Source: Glaciimonas immobilis (GTDB taxonomy: Bacteria; Pseudomonadota; Gammaproteobacteria; Burkholderiales; Burkholderiaceae_D). Taken from it: DNA of 64,000 bases. Positions 1-7,577 of this stretch are shown here, piece after piece. Position 1 is the stretch's first letter. The number at the start of each line of letters is the position of its first letter. The notes under the pieces were generated by a model. It made no database searches. It was not told the origin of the DNA and saw only the letters and a list, made by a program, of their open reading frames with translations. Location: assembly GCF_011947285.1 (NCBI RefSeq), contig NZ_JAAOZT010000013.1:54122-118121 (forward strand), read 5' to 3'. A program made the translations under genes and the position numbers.

Positions 1-1
1 G

Positions 2-1027
2 GTGTACGCCACCGTCGTGATTACTATCTTGTCCTATTTGGTATGGTTACATCATTTCTTCACGATGGGTTCTGGGGCCAGCGTCAACTCGTTCTTTGGT
101 ATCACGACGATGATTATCTCCATCCCGACCGGGGCCAAGATATTCAACTGGTTGTTCACCATGTATCGGGGACGCATCCGCTTTGAAGTCCCGATGCTGT
201 GGACCATGGGTTTTATGATCACCTTCGTTATTGGTGGAATGACGGGCGTATTGTTAGCAGTGCCGCCAGCCGACTTCGTGTTGCATAACAGTCTGTTCCT
301 GATTGCTCACTTCCACAACGTGATTATAGGTGGCGTGTTATTCGGTATGTTTGCAGGTATCAACTACTGGTTCCCGAAAGCTTTCGGGTACAAGCTCGAT
401 GATTTCTGGGGTAAATGCTGCTTCTGGTTCTGGACGATTGGTTTTTATTTCGCCTTCATGCCGCTGTATGTATTGGGCCTGATGGGTGTAACACGCCGTC
501 TTAGCCGCTTTGAAGATCCTTCATTGCAGATATGGTTCCAGATTGCTGCGTTTGGCGCAGTGTTGATTGCGCTGGGTATTGGTTCATTCATCGTGCAACT
601 AATAGTCAGTTATCGTCGTCGCGAATCGTTGCGCGATACCACGGGCGATCCTTGGGGCGGTCGTACGCTTGAGTGGTCGACCTCGTCACCGCCACCGGAC
701 TACAACTTTGCATTCACACCGCGTGTATATGACAATGACGCCTGGACTGATATGAAGAATCAAAATTACGAGCGACCAGAGCAAGGTTTTGCCGCGATCC
801 ATATGCCCAAAAATACCAGCGCTGGATTTATCATCGCTGCGCTGAGTGCAGTGATTGGATTCTCGGTGATCTGGCAAATGTGGCTTGTCGCCGGTGTCGG
901 CTTTGCAGCGATGATGGCTGCAGTCATTATTCACACCTTTAACTACAACCGCGATTATTTCATCCCGGCGGACGAAGTCGTCCGTGTCGAAGATGAACGC
1001 ACACGTCTGCTGGGTAGCCATGTCTGA
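2..1027 (+). CDS. cyoB: Cytochrome bo3 ubiquinol oxidase subunit I (C-terminal part)
   Basis: Heme-copper oxidase subunit I of the quinol-oxidising bo3 type, which reduces O2 to water and pumps protons across the inner membrane. The window opens inside the gene, so only the last 341 residues are present. Visible residues are the CuB-ligand pair in VWLHHFF (His17-His18 of the fragment) and the HFH motif in LIAHFHNV (His103 and His105), which in E. coli CyoB ligate heme o3 and heme b. Several hydrophobic helices follow, then a soluble C-terminal stretch and a last membrane helix. The quinol-oxidase assignment also rests on the neighbours: cyoC overlaps the end of this gene by 8 nt and cyoD follows. 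The promoter lies outside the window. Confidence 0.96.
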   Translation: MYATVVITILSYLVWLHHFFTMGSGASVNSFFGITTMIISIPTGAKIFNWLFTMYRGRIRFEVPMLWTMGFMITFVIGGMTGVLLAVPPADFVLHNSLFLIAHFHNVIIGGVLFGMFAGINYWFPKAFGYKLDDFWGKCCFWFWTIGFYFAFMPLYVLGLMGVTRRLSRFEDPSLQIWFQIAAFGAVLIALGIGSFIVQLIVSYRRRESLRDTTGDPWGGRTLEWSTSSPPPDYNFAFTPRVYDNDAWTDMKNQNYERPEQGFAAIHMPKNTSAGFIIAALSAVIGFSVIWQMWLVAGVGFAAMMAAVIIHTFNYNRDYFIPADEVVRVEDERTRLLGSHV

Positions 1028-1655
1028 GATATCACCTTCCTCCGCTAGCGCAATGAGCGCTTCCCCAAGTGCGCGTTTTTACGTCAACGAGCATCACCCC
1101 GAGAACGGTACGCTACTCGGGTTCTGGCTATACCTGATGAGCGATTGTCTGGTGTTCGCCAGCCTGTTTGCAACTTATGCAGTGTTGGGCCGCAATTATG
1201 CCGGTGGTCCGACTGGCGCGGAACTTTTCGATCTGCCGCTGGTTGCGCTCAACACGTCGTTACTGCTTCTGTCATCGATAACCTATGGTTTTGCGATGCT
1301 CGAAATGCAGAAAAAAAATGTCCGCAGTACGCTAATCTGGTTGGCGATAACCGGTGTACTTGGGGCTTGCTTCATAGGATTTGAACTCTATGAATTCGTG
1401 CATCTGATCCATGAAGGCGCGGGTCCGCAACGCAGTGGCTTCCTGACATCGTTCTTCGCGTTGGTTGCCACTCACGGGTTGCACGTCACGTTTGGTATCG
1501 TATGGTTGGTGACATTGATGTTCCAGGTCGGTCGCCATGGCTTGACGACAGAAAACAATCGTCGTCTGATGTGCCTGTCTATGTTTTGGCATTTCCTTGA
1601 CGTTGTCTGGATTGGCGTCTTTACCTTTGTCTATCTAATGGGAGTGCTGCCATGA
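1020..1655 (+). CDS. cyoC: Cytochrome bo3 ubiquinol oxidase subunit III
   Basis: Subunit III of the bo3 oxidase, a structural membrane subunit with five helices expected. The 211-residue product begins [10 protein letters not shown] and has the family stretch [19 protein letters not shown] near its N terminus, plus THGLHVTFG and a final [12 protein letters not shown] helix. I chose the ATG at 1020 over an in-frame ATG at 984 because it gives the usual family length and the typical 8-nt translational overlap with the end of cyoB (stop 1025-1027). It overlaps cyoD by 4 nt (ATGA), so the subunits are probably translationally coupled. Confidence 0.96.
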   Translation: MSEISPSSASAMSASPSARFYVNEHHPENGTLLGFWLYLMSDCLVFASLFATYAVLGRNYAGGPTGAELFDLPLVALNTSLLLLSSITYGFAMLEMQKKNVRSTLIWLAITGVLGACFIGFELYEFVHLIHEGAGPQRSGFLTSFFALVATHGLHVTFGIVWLVTLMFQVGRHGLTTENNRRLMCLSMFWHFLDVVWIGVFTFVYLMGVLP

Positions 1656-2143
1656 GCGGACATCAAGAACACCCTCCGCTACCTATTGAAAAGGGTCACG
1701 ATCATCATGACGCTCATGTTGATCACGGCAGCTTCAAGACCTACGTCACCGGCTTTGTGCTTGCCGTGATTTTGACGGCGATCCCGTTCTGGTTAGTCTT
1801 GGGTAAAGTGTTTGATAAATCCAGTACCACCGGGCTCGTTTTACTAGGCTTTGCGGCGGTGCAGATAGTGGTTCACATGATCTACTTTTTGCACATGAAC
1901 ACCAAGTCCGAAGAGGGTTGGTCGATGCTGGCGCTGATCTTTACGGTGATGTTAGTGGTTATCATGCTGAGTGGTTCGGTTTGGGTGATGTATCACTTAA
2001 ATCACAACATGATGCCAGGCGTGATGTCAGATTCGGCACAGGAAACCGTACCTGAATCGTTCAGGCAAGCAGTGCCATCCGCACCCAGCATGCCTAACAT
2101 GCCTAACATGCCTAAAATGCACAACATGCAAACTATGCCATGA
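1652..2143 (+). CDS. cyoD: Cytochrome bo3 ubiquinol oxidase subunit IV, Met-rich tail
   Basis: Subunit IV (CyoD) of the bo3 oxidase, thought in E. coli to assist CuB/heme assembly in subunit I. The 163-residue product has a His-rich N terminus ([12 protein letters not shown]), three membrane helices and the family stretch [13 protein letters not shown]. It is longer than the roughly 110 residues usual for CyoD. The extra length is a C-terminal tail ending in repeated Met-Pro-Asn units ([18 protein letters not shown]), encoded by near-identical 9-bp DNA repeats at about 2089-2140. His and Met enrichment at both ends suggests possible copper contact, but this is inference. The start overlaps the cyoC stop and the stop overlaps the next start, both as ATGA. 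Confidence 0.94.
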   Translation: MSGHQEHPPLPIEKGHDHHDAHVDHGSFKTYVTGFVLAVILTAIPFWLVLGKVFDKSSTTGLVLLGFAAVQIVVHMIYFLHMNTKSEEGWSMLALIFTVMLVVIMLSGSVWVMYHLNHNMMPGVMSDSAQETVPESFRQAVPSAPSMPNMPNMPKMHNMQTMP

Positions 2144-3135
2144 CCCCGGCGCCGCGTGGCACGGTAACGACCGGCAAAATGCCGGAATGCGCTGCAACCG
2201 CAGTTGCGGAGGGTGCTCCTCCTCGTTCCCGGTCCGCGGCGGCCAGATTTGCAGTGGCTGCTTTGGCGGGTTTCCTCTTCTTCACCTTTGTTGCGCTGGG
2301 CACCTGGCAGGTCAAGCGCTTGCAGTGGAAGCTTGATCTGATAGAGCGGGTGACGGATAGGGTGCATGCTTTACCTGTTGCTGCGCCCGGTCCGGCTCAG
2401 TGGTCGAAGGTAAATGCCAAAGCCGATGAATACCGTCACGTCCACCTTAGCGGCACTTACCTGTACGAATTCTCCGCGTGGGTCCAGGCTTCAACCGACC
2501 TTGGTAGCGGATTTTGGGTGATGACACCGCTTCGCCGCGAGGATGGCAGCGTGGTGATGGTCAACCGCGGTTTTATTCCCGTCCGGACACCCGGTCAGCG
2601 CGATCAGGCTGACACCTGGCAATCCAGCGCTAATCCGGGTCCCTCCAATACACCCGTTGTCCCCGTAAATGTTACCGGCCTGCTGCGCATGAGCGAACCT
2701 GGCGGGGGATTTTTGCGCCACAATGATCCTGCTGCCAATCGCTGGTATTCACGCGATGTACAAGCTATTGCGGCGGCCCGTGGACTTTCCGCCATCGCCC
2801 CTTATTTTGTGGATGCAGACGCTGTTGCAATGCCTGGCGGTGCCGCAAGTGGCGAAAACTTCGTCACTAATCCGATTAATGGGGCACACAATGGCCTGAC
2901 TGGTCATCGCGGCGACGATGTAGACGACGCGCCGATCGGCGGCCTGACGGTAATTGCCTTTCATAACAATCATCTGATGTATGCAATCACGTGGTACGTT
3001 CTTGCGTTGATGACTGCAGGCGCTGGTCTTTGGGTTGCGCGCGAAGATCGACGCCTGCTGAGGGCAAATAAGAGCTCAGACGGTATCGATGGCGATAGTA
3101 GCGATCGGAAAAATGAAGATGGCAATCAAAACTGA
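2140..3135 (+). CDS. SURF1 family oxidase assembly protein
   Basis: SURF1/Shy1 family membrane protein involved in terminal-oxidase maturation (heme a/o insertion in studied homologues). The 331-residue product has an N-terminal membrane helix followed by the signature FVALGTWQVKRLQWKLDLI. The long periplasmic domain contains the family segments GSGFWVMTPLRREDGSVVMVNRGF and WYSRDV in spaced order. A second membrane helix (HLMYAITWYVLALM) lies near the C terminus. The ATG overlaps the cyoD stop codon, so it belongs to the cyo transcription unit. The first 30 residues are poorly conserved and a later start is possible. Confidence 0.9.
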   Translation: MTPAPRGTVTTGKMPECAATAVAEGAPPRSRSAAARFAVAALAGFLFFTFVALGTWQVKRLQWKLDLIERVTDRVHALPVAAPGPAQWSKVNAKADEYRHVHLSGTYLYEFSAWVQASTDLGSGFWVMTPLRREDGSVVMVNRGFIPVRTPGQRDQADTWQSSANPGPSNTPVVPVNVTGLLRMSEPGGGFLRHNDPAANRWYSRDVQAIAAARGLSAIAPYFVDADAVAMPGGAASGENFVTNPINGAHNGLTGHRGDDVDDAPIGGLTVIAFHNNHLMYAITWYVLALMTAGAGLWVAREDRRLLRANKSSDGIDGDSSDRKNEDGNQN

Positions 3136-3136
3136 A

Positions 3137-4468
3137 ATGATGGGAGCGACACCGAACCCAATTGAAGGCCGGGCTGAAGTAACGCGTTTTGAAAACGGCG
3201 CCGGGCGCAACAATATGTTGCAGCTGATCCAGTTGCGCTGGATTGCCGTCATCGGGCAGATTACCACCATTGCCATCGTTATCCTCGGCTTCGACATCGA
3301 GCTGCCACTGCCGCAAATGCTAGAGGTACTGGCATGTCTGATCGCATTCAACATTGCCAGCCATTTGCGCTGGCACGAAACACGCACAGTAAAAAATAGT
3401 GAATTATTTCTTGCGCTGCTAGTCGATGTGGGGACGTTGACTATCCAGTTACATCTTAGTGGTGGCACTACCAATCCGTTCGCATTTTTATTTCTTTTGC
3501 AAGTTATTCTCAGCGCCGTGTTACTTGAGGCCTGGTCAACCTGGACTATCGTTGCTATCACGATTGCGTGTCTGGCAGCTTTGTCGCTATTTTCCGCGCC
3601 CTTGACGTTGCCGCCACAGCATGGCAATGGGTTTTCTAATCTTTATGAAGAGGGAATGCTTATTTGCTTTGCGTTGATCGCGGCATTGCTGGTGATCTTT
3701 ATCACGCGCATCAGTCGCAATCTGCGTTCTGGTTATGCTCAACTGTCCGACTTACGTCAACGCGCAGCAGAGGAAGATCACATCGTGCGGATGGGTTTGC
3801 TAGCCTCGGGTGCCGCGCATGAGTTGGGGACGCCGCTCGCGACCCTCTCGGTGATTCTTGGTGATTGGAAAAGAATGCCTGAGTTCAGCCAAAATGCGGA
3901 ATTACTGGAGGAAATTAGTGAAATGCAGACGCAGTTAACGCGCTGCAAAACCATCGTAAGCGGCATTTTGCTGTCTGCTGGCGAGGCCCGCGGAGAGTCA
4001 TCGGTAAAGACGACGATCAGCACTTTTTTAAATGATCTCGTCAAAGATTTTCGCGCCACCCGACCGGTCGTAACGTTTATATATAAAAATCATATTGAAC
4101 ACGATATGCCAGTGGTGTTTGATTCTGCACTTAAGCAAATGATTTGTAACGTGCTTGATAATGCGCTGGAGGCATCGCCGCAATGGGTGTGTCTGGAGGC
4201 AACGCGTGAAGCCGACGCATTAACGCTATTGGTAACCGATACGGGCCCCGGTTTTGTTCCCGGGATGTTATCGCATATCGGCAAACCTTATCAATCCAGT
4301 AAGGGGCGTCCGGGAGGTGGCCTGGGATTGTTCTTCGTCGTAAATGTTGCCCGAAAGTTAGGCGGCACCGTCGATGCCCGCAATCGGGAGGGCGGTGGCG
4401 CAGCGGTGCAGCTTACGCTGCCGCTTGCCGCGATCAGTCTGGAAGAGGTTGCCGAACATGTCCAATGA
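3137..4468 (+). CDS. RegB/PrrB-like redox sensor histidine kinase
   Basis: Membrane sensor kinase of the RegB/PrrB/RoxS family, which senses the redox state of the respiratory chain and phosphorylates a RegA-type partner. Six hydrophobic segments occupy roughly the first half. The universal quinone-site heptad of the family, GGTTNPF, is present in the fourth segment region. The H-box is GAAHELGTPLATLSVILGDW with the family's characteristic Gly-Thr-Pro, followed by N-box NVLDNALEASP and G-box DTGPGF and GGGLGLFF. The ATG at 3137 directly follows the SURF1 stop. In-frame ATGs upstream (3089, 3119) overlap SURF1 and cannot be excluded, since none has a strong ribosome-binding site. It overlaps the response regulator by 11 nt. 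Confidence 0.9.
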   Translation: MMGATPNPIEGRAEVTRFENGAGRNNMLQLIQLRWIAVIGQITTIAIVILGFDIELPLPQMLEVLACLIAFNIASHLRWHETRTVKNSELFLALLVDVGTLTIQLHLSGGTTNPFAFLFLLQVILSAVLLEAWSTWTIVAITIACLAALSLFSAPLTLPPQHGNGFSNLYEEGMLICFALIAALLVIFITRISRNLRSGYAQLSDLRQRAAEEDHIVRMGLLASGAAHELGTPLATLSVILGDWKRMPEFSQNAELLEEISEMQTQLTRCKTIVSGILLSAGEARGESSVKTTISTFLNDLVKDFRATRPVVTFIYKNHIEHDMPVVFDSALKQMICNVLDNALEASPQWVCLEATREADALTLLVTDTGPGFVPGMLSHIGKPYQSSKGRPGGGLGLFFVVNVARKLGGTVDARNREGGGAAVQLTLPLAAISLEEVAEHVQ

Positions 4469-4994
4469 GCGTCTGTTATTGATCATCGAAGATGACGCTG
4501 CGTTTGCCCGAACTCTGGCACGCTCGTTTGAACGGCGTGGCTATACGGTGTTGGTGGCAGCCCATCTGACCGACGCCATCGAATTATTGCATCACAAATC
4601 GCCCGGTTACGCAGTAGTGGATCTGAAGCTCAGTAACAGCACGTCCGGCCTGGTCTGCGTGCAAATGCTGCATAAGCACGATCCTGCCATGTTGATTGTC
4701 GTGCTGACCGGCTTTGCCAGCCTCGCCACAGCGGTGGAAGCCATCAAGCTCGGCGCCTGCCAATACTTGGCCAAGCCGTCTAACACCGACGATATCGAAG
4801 CAGCCTTTGGGCATGTCGCAGGCAGTACGGACGTCGCATTGCCTAATCGGGTGACCTCTATTAAAACGCTTGAATGGGAACGTATCCATGAAGTATTGGT
4901 GGAGACAGACTTCAACATTTCTGAAACCGCGCGTCGCCTCGGGATGCATCGGCGCACTCTGGCGCGCAAATTGGAAAAGCAACGCATTAAATAA
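4458..4994 (+). CDS. RegA/PrrA-like response regulator
   Basis: Response regulator of the RegA/PrrA/RoxR family, partner of the kinase immediately upstream. The 178-residue product has a receiver domain with acidic pocket E11-D12-D13, phosphoacceptor Asp55 in YAVVDLKLS and the conserved Lys in YLAKPSN. A short linker leads to a Fis-type helix-turn-helix ending in SETARRLGMHRRTLARKLEK, which is highly characteristic of RegA. The ATG at 4458 gives the normal family length; an in-frame ATG at 4374 would add residues unrelated to a receiver. The pairing with cyo and SURF1 suggests redox control of terminal oxidases, as known for RegBA in other proteobacteria. Confidence 0.93.
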   Translation: MSNERLLLIIEDDAAFARTLARSFERRGYTVLVAAHLTDAIELLHHKSPGYAVVDLKLSNSTSGLVCVQMLHKHDPAMLIVVLTGFASLATAVEAIKLGACQYLAKPSNTDDIEAAFGHVAGSTDVALPNRVTSIKTLEWERIHEVLVETDFNISETARRLGMHRRTLARKLEKQRIK

Positions 4995-5027
4995 CTTGTT
5001 TCTTCCTATCACCCTCTGCAAATAACG

Positions 5028-5729
5028 TCACCAGGGGAGTTTGCTTCCATTGTAGGAGTAAAACTGCCCCGTGTCGTCTGGCCTTAATTGATCAATGACA
5101 CTCAGCATATCCGTGACCGCTACGTCCGGCGTGCGGCCAATCTGTGCTCCACGAAAAGGCTGGGACAAGCGGGAATTGACCGTTCCCGGATGAAGTGCAA
5201 TTAACGCTACATTCGGCTTAGTTCTCTTAAGTTCGATGGCGGCAGTTTTTATAAACATGTTCAAGGCTGCCTTTGACGCCCGGTAGCTATACCATCCACC
5301 AAGGCGATTGTCCTCGATACTGCCGACTTTGGCAGACAGAATCGCCATCACCCCGCGTTCCCTATCCAGTAATTGGGAAAAATGGCGAATAAGTATTGCC
5401 GGGCCAAAGGCGTTTGCCCGGAACGTCTCCATCATTTGGTCGTATTGCAAATCGCCCAGCTTCTTTTCCGGCATGAATTTCGGCGTATGCAGCATTCCCG
5501 CCGCATTGATGATCAGATGGAACGGTCCCATGGACGATAGCGTATCGACGGCTTCTGCAATACTGCTTTCATCATCGAAATCAATAGCTGGTTGCGAATG
5601 ACGATGCAAGGATTCGACCAGAGCGCAATGTGGTTCAGATTCCAGCGCAGCGACAAATGCTGATCCTAATGCACCCGAGCCACCAATGATAATGGCTTTA
5701 AAATTTGGTGGAAAGGACTGCATTTTCAT
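5028..5729 (-). CDS. SDR family oxidoreductase (C-factor-like)
   Basis: Short-chain dehydrogenase/reductase of 233 residues. The N-terminal Rossmann glycine motif is IIIGGSGALGSAF, close to C-factor/CsgA-type SDRs rather than the classical TGxxxGIG. NAG appears as INAAGML. The catalytic Ser lies in ILSAKVGS and the catalytic pair in YSYRASK (Tyr and Lys four apart). The C-terminal LHPGTVNSRLSQPF is typical of this subgroup. The substrate is unknown. It converges on the regA-like gene with a 33-bp gap and is divergent from the FAH-family gene; there is no evident operon. Confidence 0.85.
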   Translation of the reverse strand: MKMQSFPPNFKAIIIGGSGALGSAFVAALESEPHCALVESLHRHSQPAIDFDDESSIAEAVDTLSSMGPFHLIINAAGMLHTPKFMPEKKLGDLQYDQMMETFRANAFGPAILIRHFSQLLDRERGVMAILSAKVGSIEDNRLGGWYSYRASKAALNMFIKTAAIELKRTKPNVALIALHPGTVNSRLSQPFRGAQIGRTPDVAVTDMLSVIDQLRPDDTGQFYSYNGSKLPW

Positions 5730-5861
5730 GTGTGCTCCATAGGCCTGATACGTAGGTGGGGACTAGTACGAATATTGCTGAAAAGCGGTGAGTGCGTCTC
5801 ACACTGAGGACGCAAAGAAGCAAGCCAGCCTCGAGTAAGTGTTTTACAACCCATGTAAATA

Positions 5862-5878
5862 TAATAACAGCGTTATTA
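5862..5878. promoter_or_regulatory. Inverted repeat between divergent SDR and FAH genes
   Basis: Perfect inverted repeat TAATAAC-AGC-GTTATTA in the 315-bp divergent intergenic region between the SDR gene (start 5729) and the FAH-family gene (start 6045). Position and symmetry fit an operator for a dimeric regulator. No regulator gene is adjacent, so its owner is unknown. Nothing else stands out in 5730-6044 except the ribosome-binding site before 6045. Confidence 0.35.
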
Positions 5879-6044
5879 AAGTTGGGTGTCGGTCGAATAA
5901 TTGAAACTAAGCAACGTTAATTAAGCTCACATTTAACCAGTATTCTGCTTTGCGATAAGCATCAGCCTCATTTAAGCTTCACTGTTTTTGTACATTAAAC
6001 AAACGTAGACAAACTTTTTTGCGTCATCCAAACAGGAGATTATT

Positions 6045-6905
6045 TTGAAATTATTACGTCACGGTCAAAAGGGTCAGGAAAAACCAGCAGTGATGGATGC
6101 AAACGGTAAAATTCGCGATCTGTCATCGATCATTAGCGATATCAACCCGGAAGTATTGTCCCCGGCTAACCTGAAAAAATTACAGGCCATCGACCTGTCC
6201 ACGTTGCCGGAGGTGCCAACGCCGGAGCGCTTTGGAACACCATTTACAGGCCTCGGTAAATTCATCTGCGTTGGACTCAATTATAGTGATCATGCGGCCG
6301 AATCCGGCTTGCCGGTTCCTGCCGAACCAGTGCTATTCAATAAATGGACCAGCTGTTTTGGCGGCCCTAACGATCCGATCGTTATGCCTAAAAATTCGGT
6401 CAAGACCGATTGGGAAGTTGAACTAGGCGTTATCATCGGCAGCAAAGCGCGTTACGTGACAATAGAAGATGCACTGCGTCACGTTGCTGGCTATACAGTG
6501 ATTAACGACGTATCCGAGCGTGAATATCAAATTGAGCGCAGCGGCACGTGGGACAAGGGCAAAGGTTGTGATACTTTTGGACCGGTTGGCCCTTGGCTGG
6601 TCACAGCCGATGAGGTCGGCGATCCGCAAAATCTTTCCATGTGGCTAGACGTTAATGGCAAACGCTATCAGCACGGCAGCACCAGCACGATGGTTTTTAA
6701 CGTCGCATTTTTGGTGCATTACATCAGTCAATTCACTACGCTTTACCCAGGTGACATTATCTCAACCGGCACGCCACCTGGCGTGGGTATGGGACAAAAG
6801 CCGCCGGTTTTCCTTAAGAACGGCGACGTCGTGAAGCTAGGTATCGAAAAACTGGGTGAGCAACAGCAAACTGTCCATACATGGAACGAAACTCTGCTCG
6901 ACTAA
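6045..6905 (+). CDS. Fumarylacetoacetate hydrolase family protein
   Basis: FAH-superfamily enzyme of 286 residues, similar in layout to ureidoglycolate lyase and 2-hydroxyhepta-2,4-diene-1,7-dioate isomerase-type members that cleave or isomerise beta-dicarbonyl acids using a divalent metal. The short N-terminal domain precedes the catalytic fold, which shows CVGLNYSDHAAE, PVLFNKWTS, the acidic metal-binding segment DWEVELGVIIG and YTVINDVSEREYQ. The C-terminal DIISTGTPPGVGMG is typical. The start is a TTG at 6045, supported by AGGAG at 6034-6038. The exact substrate cannot be told from sequence. It is followed by 270 bp without a recognisable gene. Confidence 0.88.
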   Translation: MKLLRHGQKGQEKPAVMDANGKIRDLSSIISDINPEVLSPANLKKLQAIDLSTLPEVPTPERFGTPFTGLGKFICVGLNYSDHAAESGLPVPAEPVLFNKWTSCFGGPNDPIVMPKNSVKTDWEVELGVIIGSKARYVTIEDALRHVAGYTVINDVSEREYQIERSGTWDKGKGCDTFGPVGPWLVTADEVGDPQNLSMWLDVNGKRYQHGSTSTMVFNVAFLVHYISQFTTLYPGDIISTGTPPGVGMGQKPPVFLKNGDVVKLGIEKLGEQQQTVHTWNETLLD

Positions 6906-7174
6906 TAATCTGGCTGTCTCTGCGCTCGTGGACGCGTGGAGGTGCCGTTCCCGCCTGTTTTCGACTGGTTCTCGGCGCAGGACTGATCAAGCAGAAATTT
7001 ACGTCACTAAGATTTGCACGGGCTGTTCAGAAACCGTAGCTCTCCCCGATAGTTGGTTCAGGCTTTAGATTCAGAAATAGGGTAGGAAGACACGCAATAA
7101 ATGTAGGGCGCGATGTCGAATTGGGAGATTTTTTAGATAAGACGCAGTGGCGGGATTTCCACAATTTATAAAGC

Positions 7175-7203
7175 TTGACACAACTAAATTGCAGGATTAA
7201 AGT
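7175..7203 (+). promoter_or_regulatory. Sigma70-like promoter of the leader-porin-NRAMP unit
   Basis: TTGACA at 7175-7180, a 17-bp spacer and TAAAGT at 7198-7203: a full-consensus -35 box and a 4/6 -10 box at ideal spacing. Transcription would start near 7210, a few bases before the structured leader at 7221-7550, so the whole structure would lie in the 5' untranslated region. The region 6906-7174 upstream holds no gene I can recognise. Confidence 0.6.
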
Positions 7204-7220
7204 TTCGCTGTTTTCATTTT

Positions 7221-7550
7221 AAGGAGTCCCCGCGTGGGCGCTTGTTCAGATTATTGTAGTTGCCAAACATTCATTTTGGCTCTGTCCCGGTAAGATCACG
7301 CAAGAACTCTCTTGCCATCATCTTGCCGCAGGCGGATGGTGGTATCCCGATGTTGACGATACTCGTCGTCAACACTCTGTTTGGCCTCCACTACATATTA
7401 TTGATTGCTGATTTTTCGATCTATTGGTCGCAGCTTCTGCATGACTCAGCTTTGATACTTCACCGGCATGTGTGATCGCCAGTGTGGATCGTGATGCGGC
7501 AAACGCCGCAGGCACGGCTTAGAGCTGCCTGAACAGACGCCCACGCTTGG
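7221..7550 (+). promoter_or_regulatory. Large structured RNA leader upstream of porin-NRAMP genes
   Basis: A roughly 315-nt domain closed by a long-range stem: GCGTGGGCGCTTGTTCAG (7232-7249) pairs with CTGAACAGACGCCCACGC (7529-7546), 16 Watson-Crick pairs plus one G-U with a single C-A mismatch. Hairpins inside: GCCAAA/TTTGGC (7262-7267/7275-7280); CGGTAAGAT/ATCTTGCCG (7288-7296/7320-7328) enclosing GCAAGA-ACTC-TCTTGC (7300-7315); TGTTGACGA/TCGTCAACA (7351-7359/7366-7374); GTCGCAG/CTGC..GAC (7427-7445); TGCGGC-AAAC-GCCGCA (7495-7510). A further stem, CAGGCA/TGCCTG (7509-7514/7526-7531), overlaps the closing stem by 3 nt and could compete with it. It lies between a promoter and a porin start codon (7578), which suggests a cis-regulatory RNA. 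I do not recognise the class; it does not match my recollection of the yybP-ykoY manganese riboswitch or the M-box. Confidence 0.6.
7234..7293 (+). CDS. Possible 19-codon Cys-rich leader peptide
   Basis: A GTG at 7234 follows AAGGAG (7221-7226) at 7-nt spacing and opens a 19-codon frame ending in TAA at 7291-7293. The predicted peptide is VGACSDYCSC-QTFILALSR (initiator read as Met in vivo), with Cys at positions 4, 8 and 10. The frame covers the 5' strand of the closing stem of the leader RNA and its first hairpin, and it stops inside the second stem. Ribosome movement would therefore remodel the RNA. A metal- or redox-responsive role for the Cys cluster is only inference; the ORF is short and may be fortuitous. 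Confidence 0.35.
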   Translation: MGACSDYCSCQTFILALSR

Positions 7551-7577
7551 TTCTTCACTACCATTGCTGAGGTTTCC

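Noticed and set aside
7260..7475. A 71-codon plus-strand frame between the promoter and the porin
   Set aside because: It overlaps the structured leader, has no ribosome-binding site and no recognisable protein signature; base pairing explains the sequence better.
7221..7550. Leader as a yybP-ykoY manganese riboswitch or M-box
   Set aside because: The conserved GGGGAGUA-type and M-box core motifs are not visible, and the closed domain is far larger than either class.
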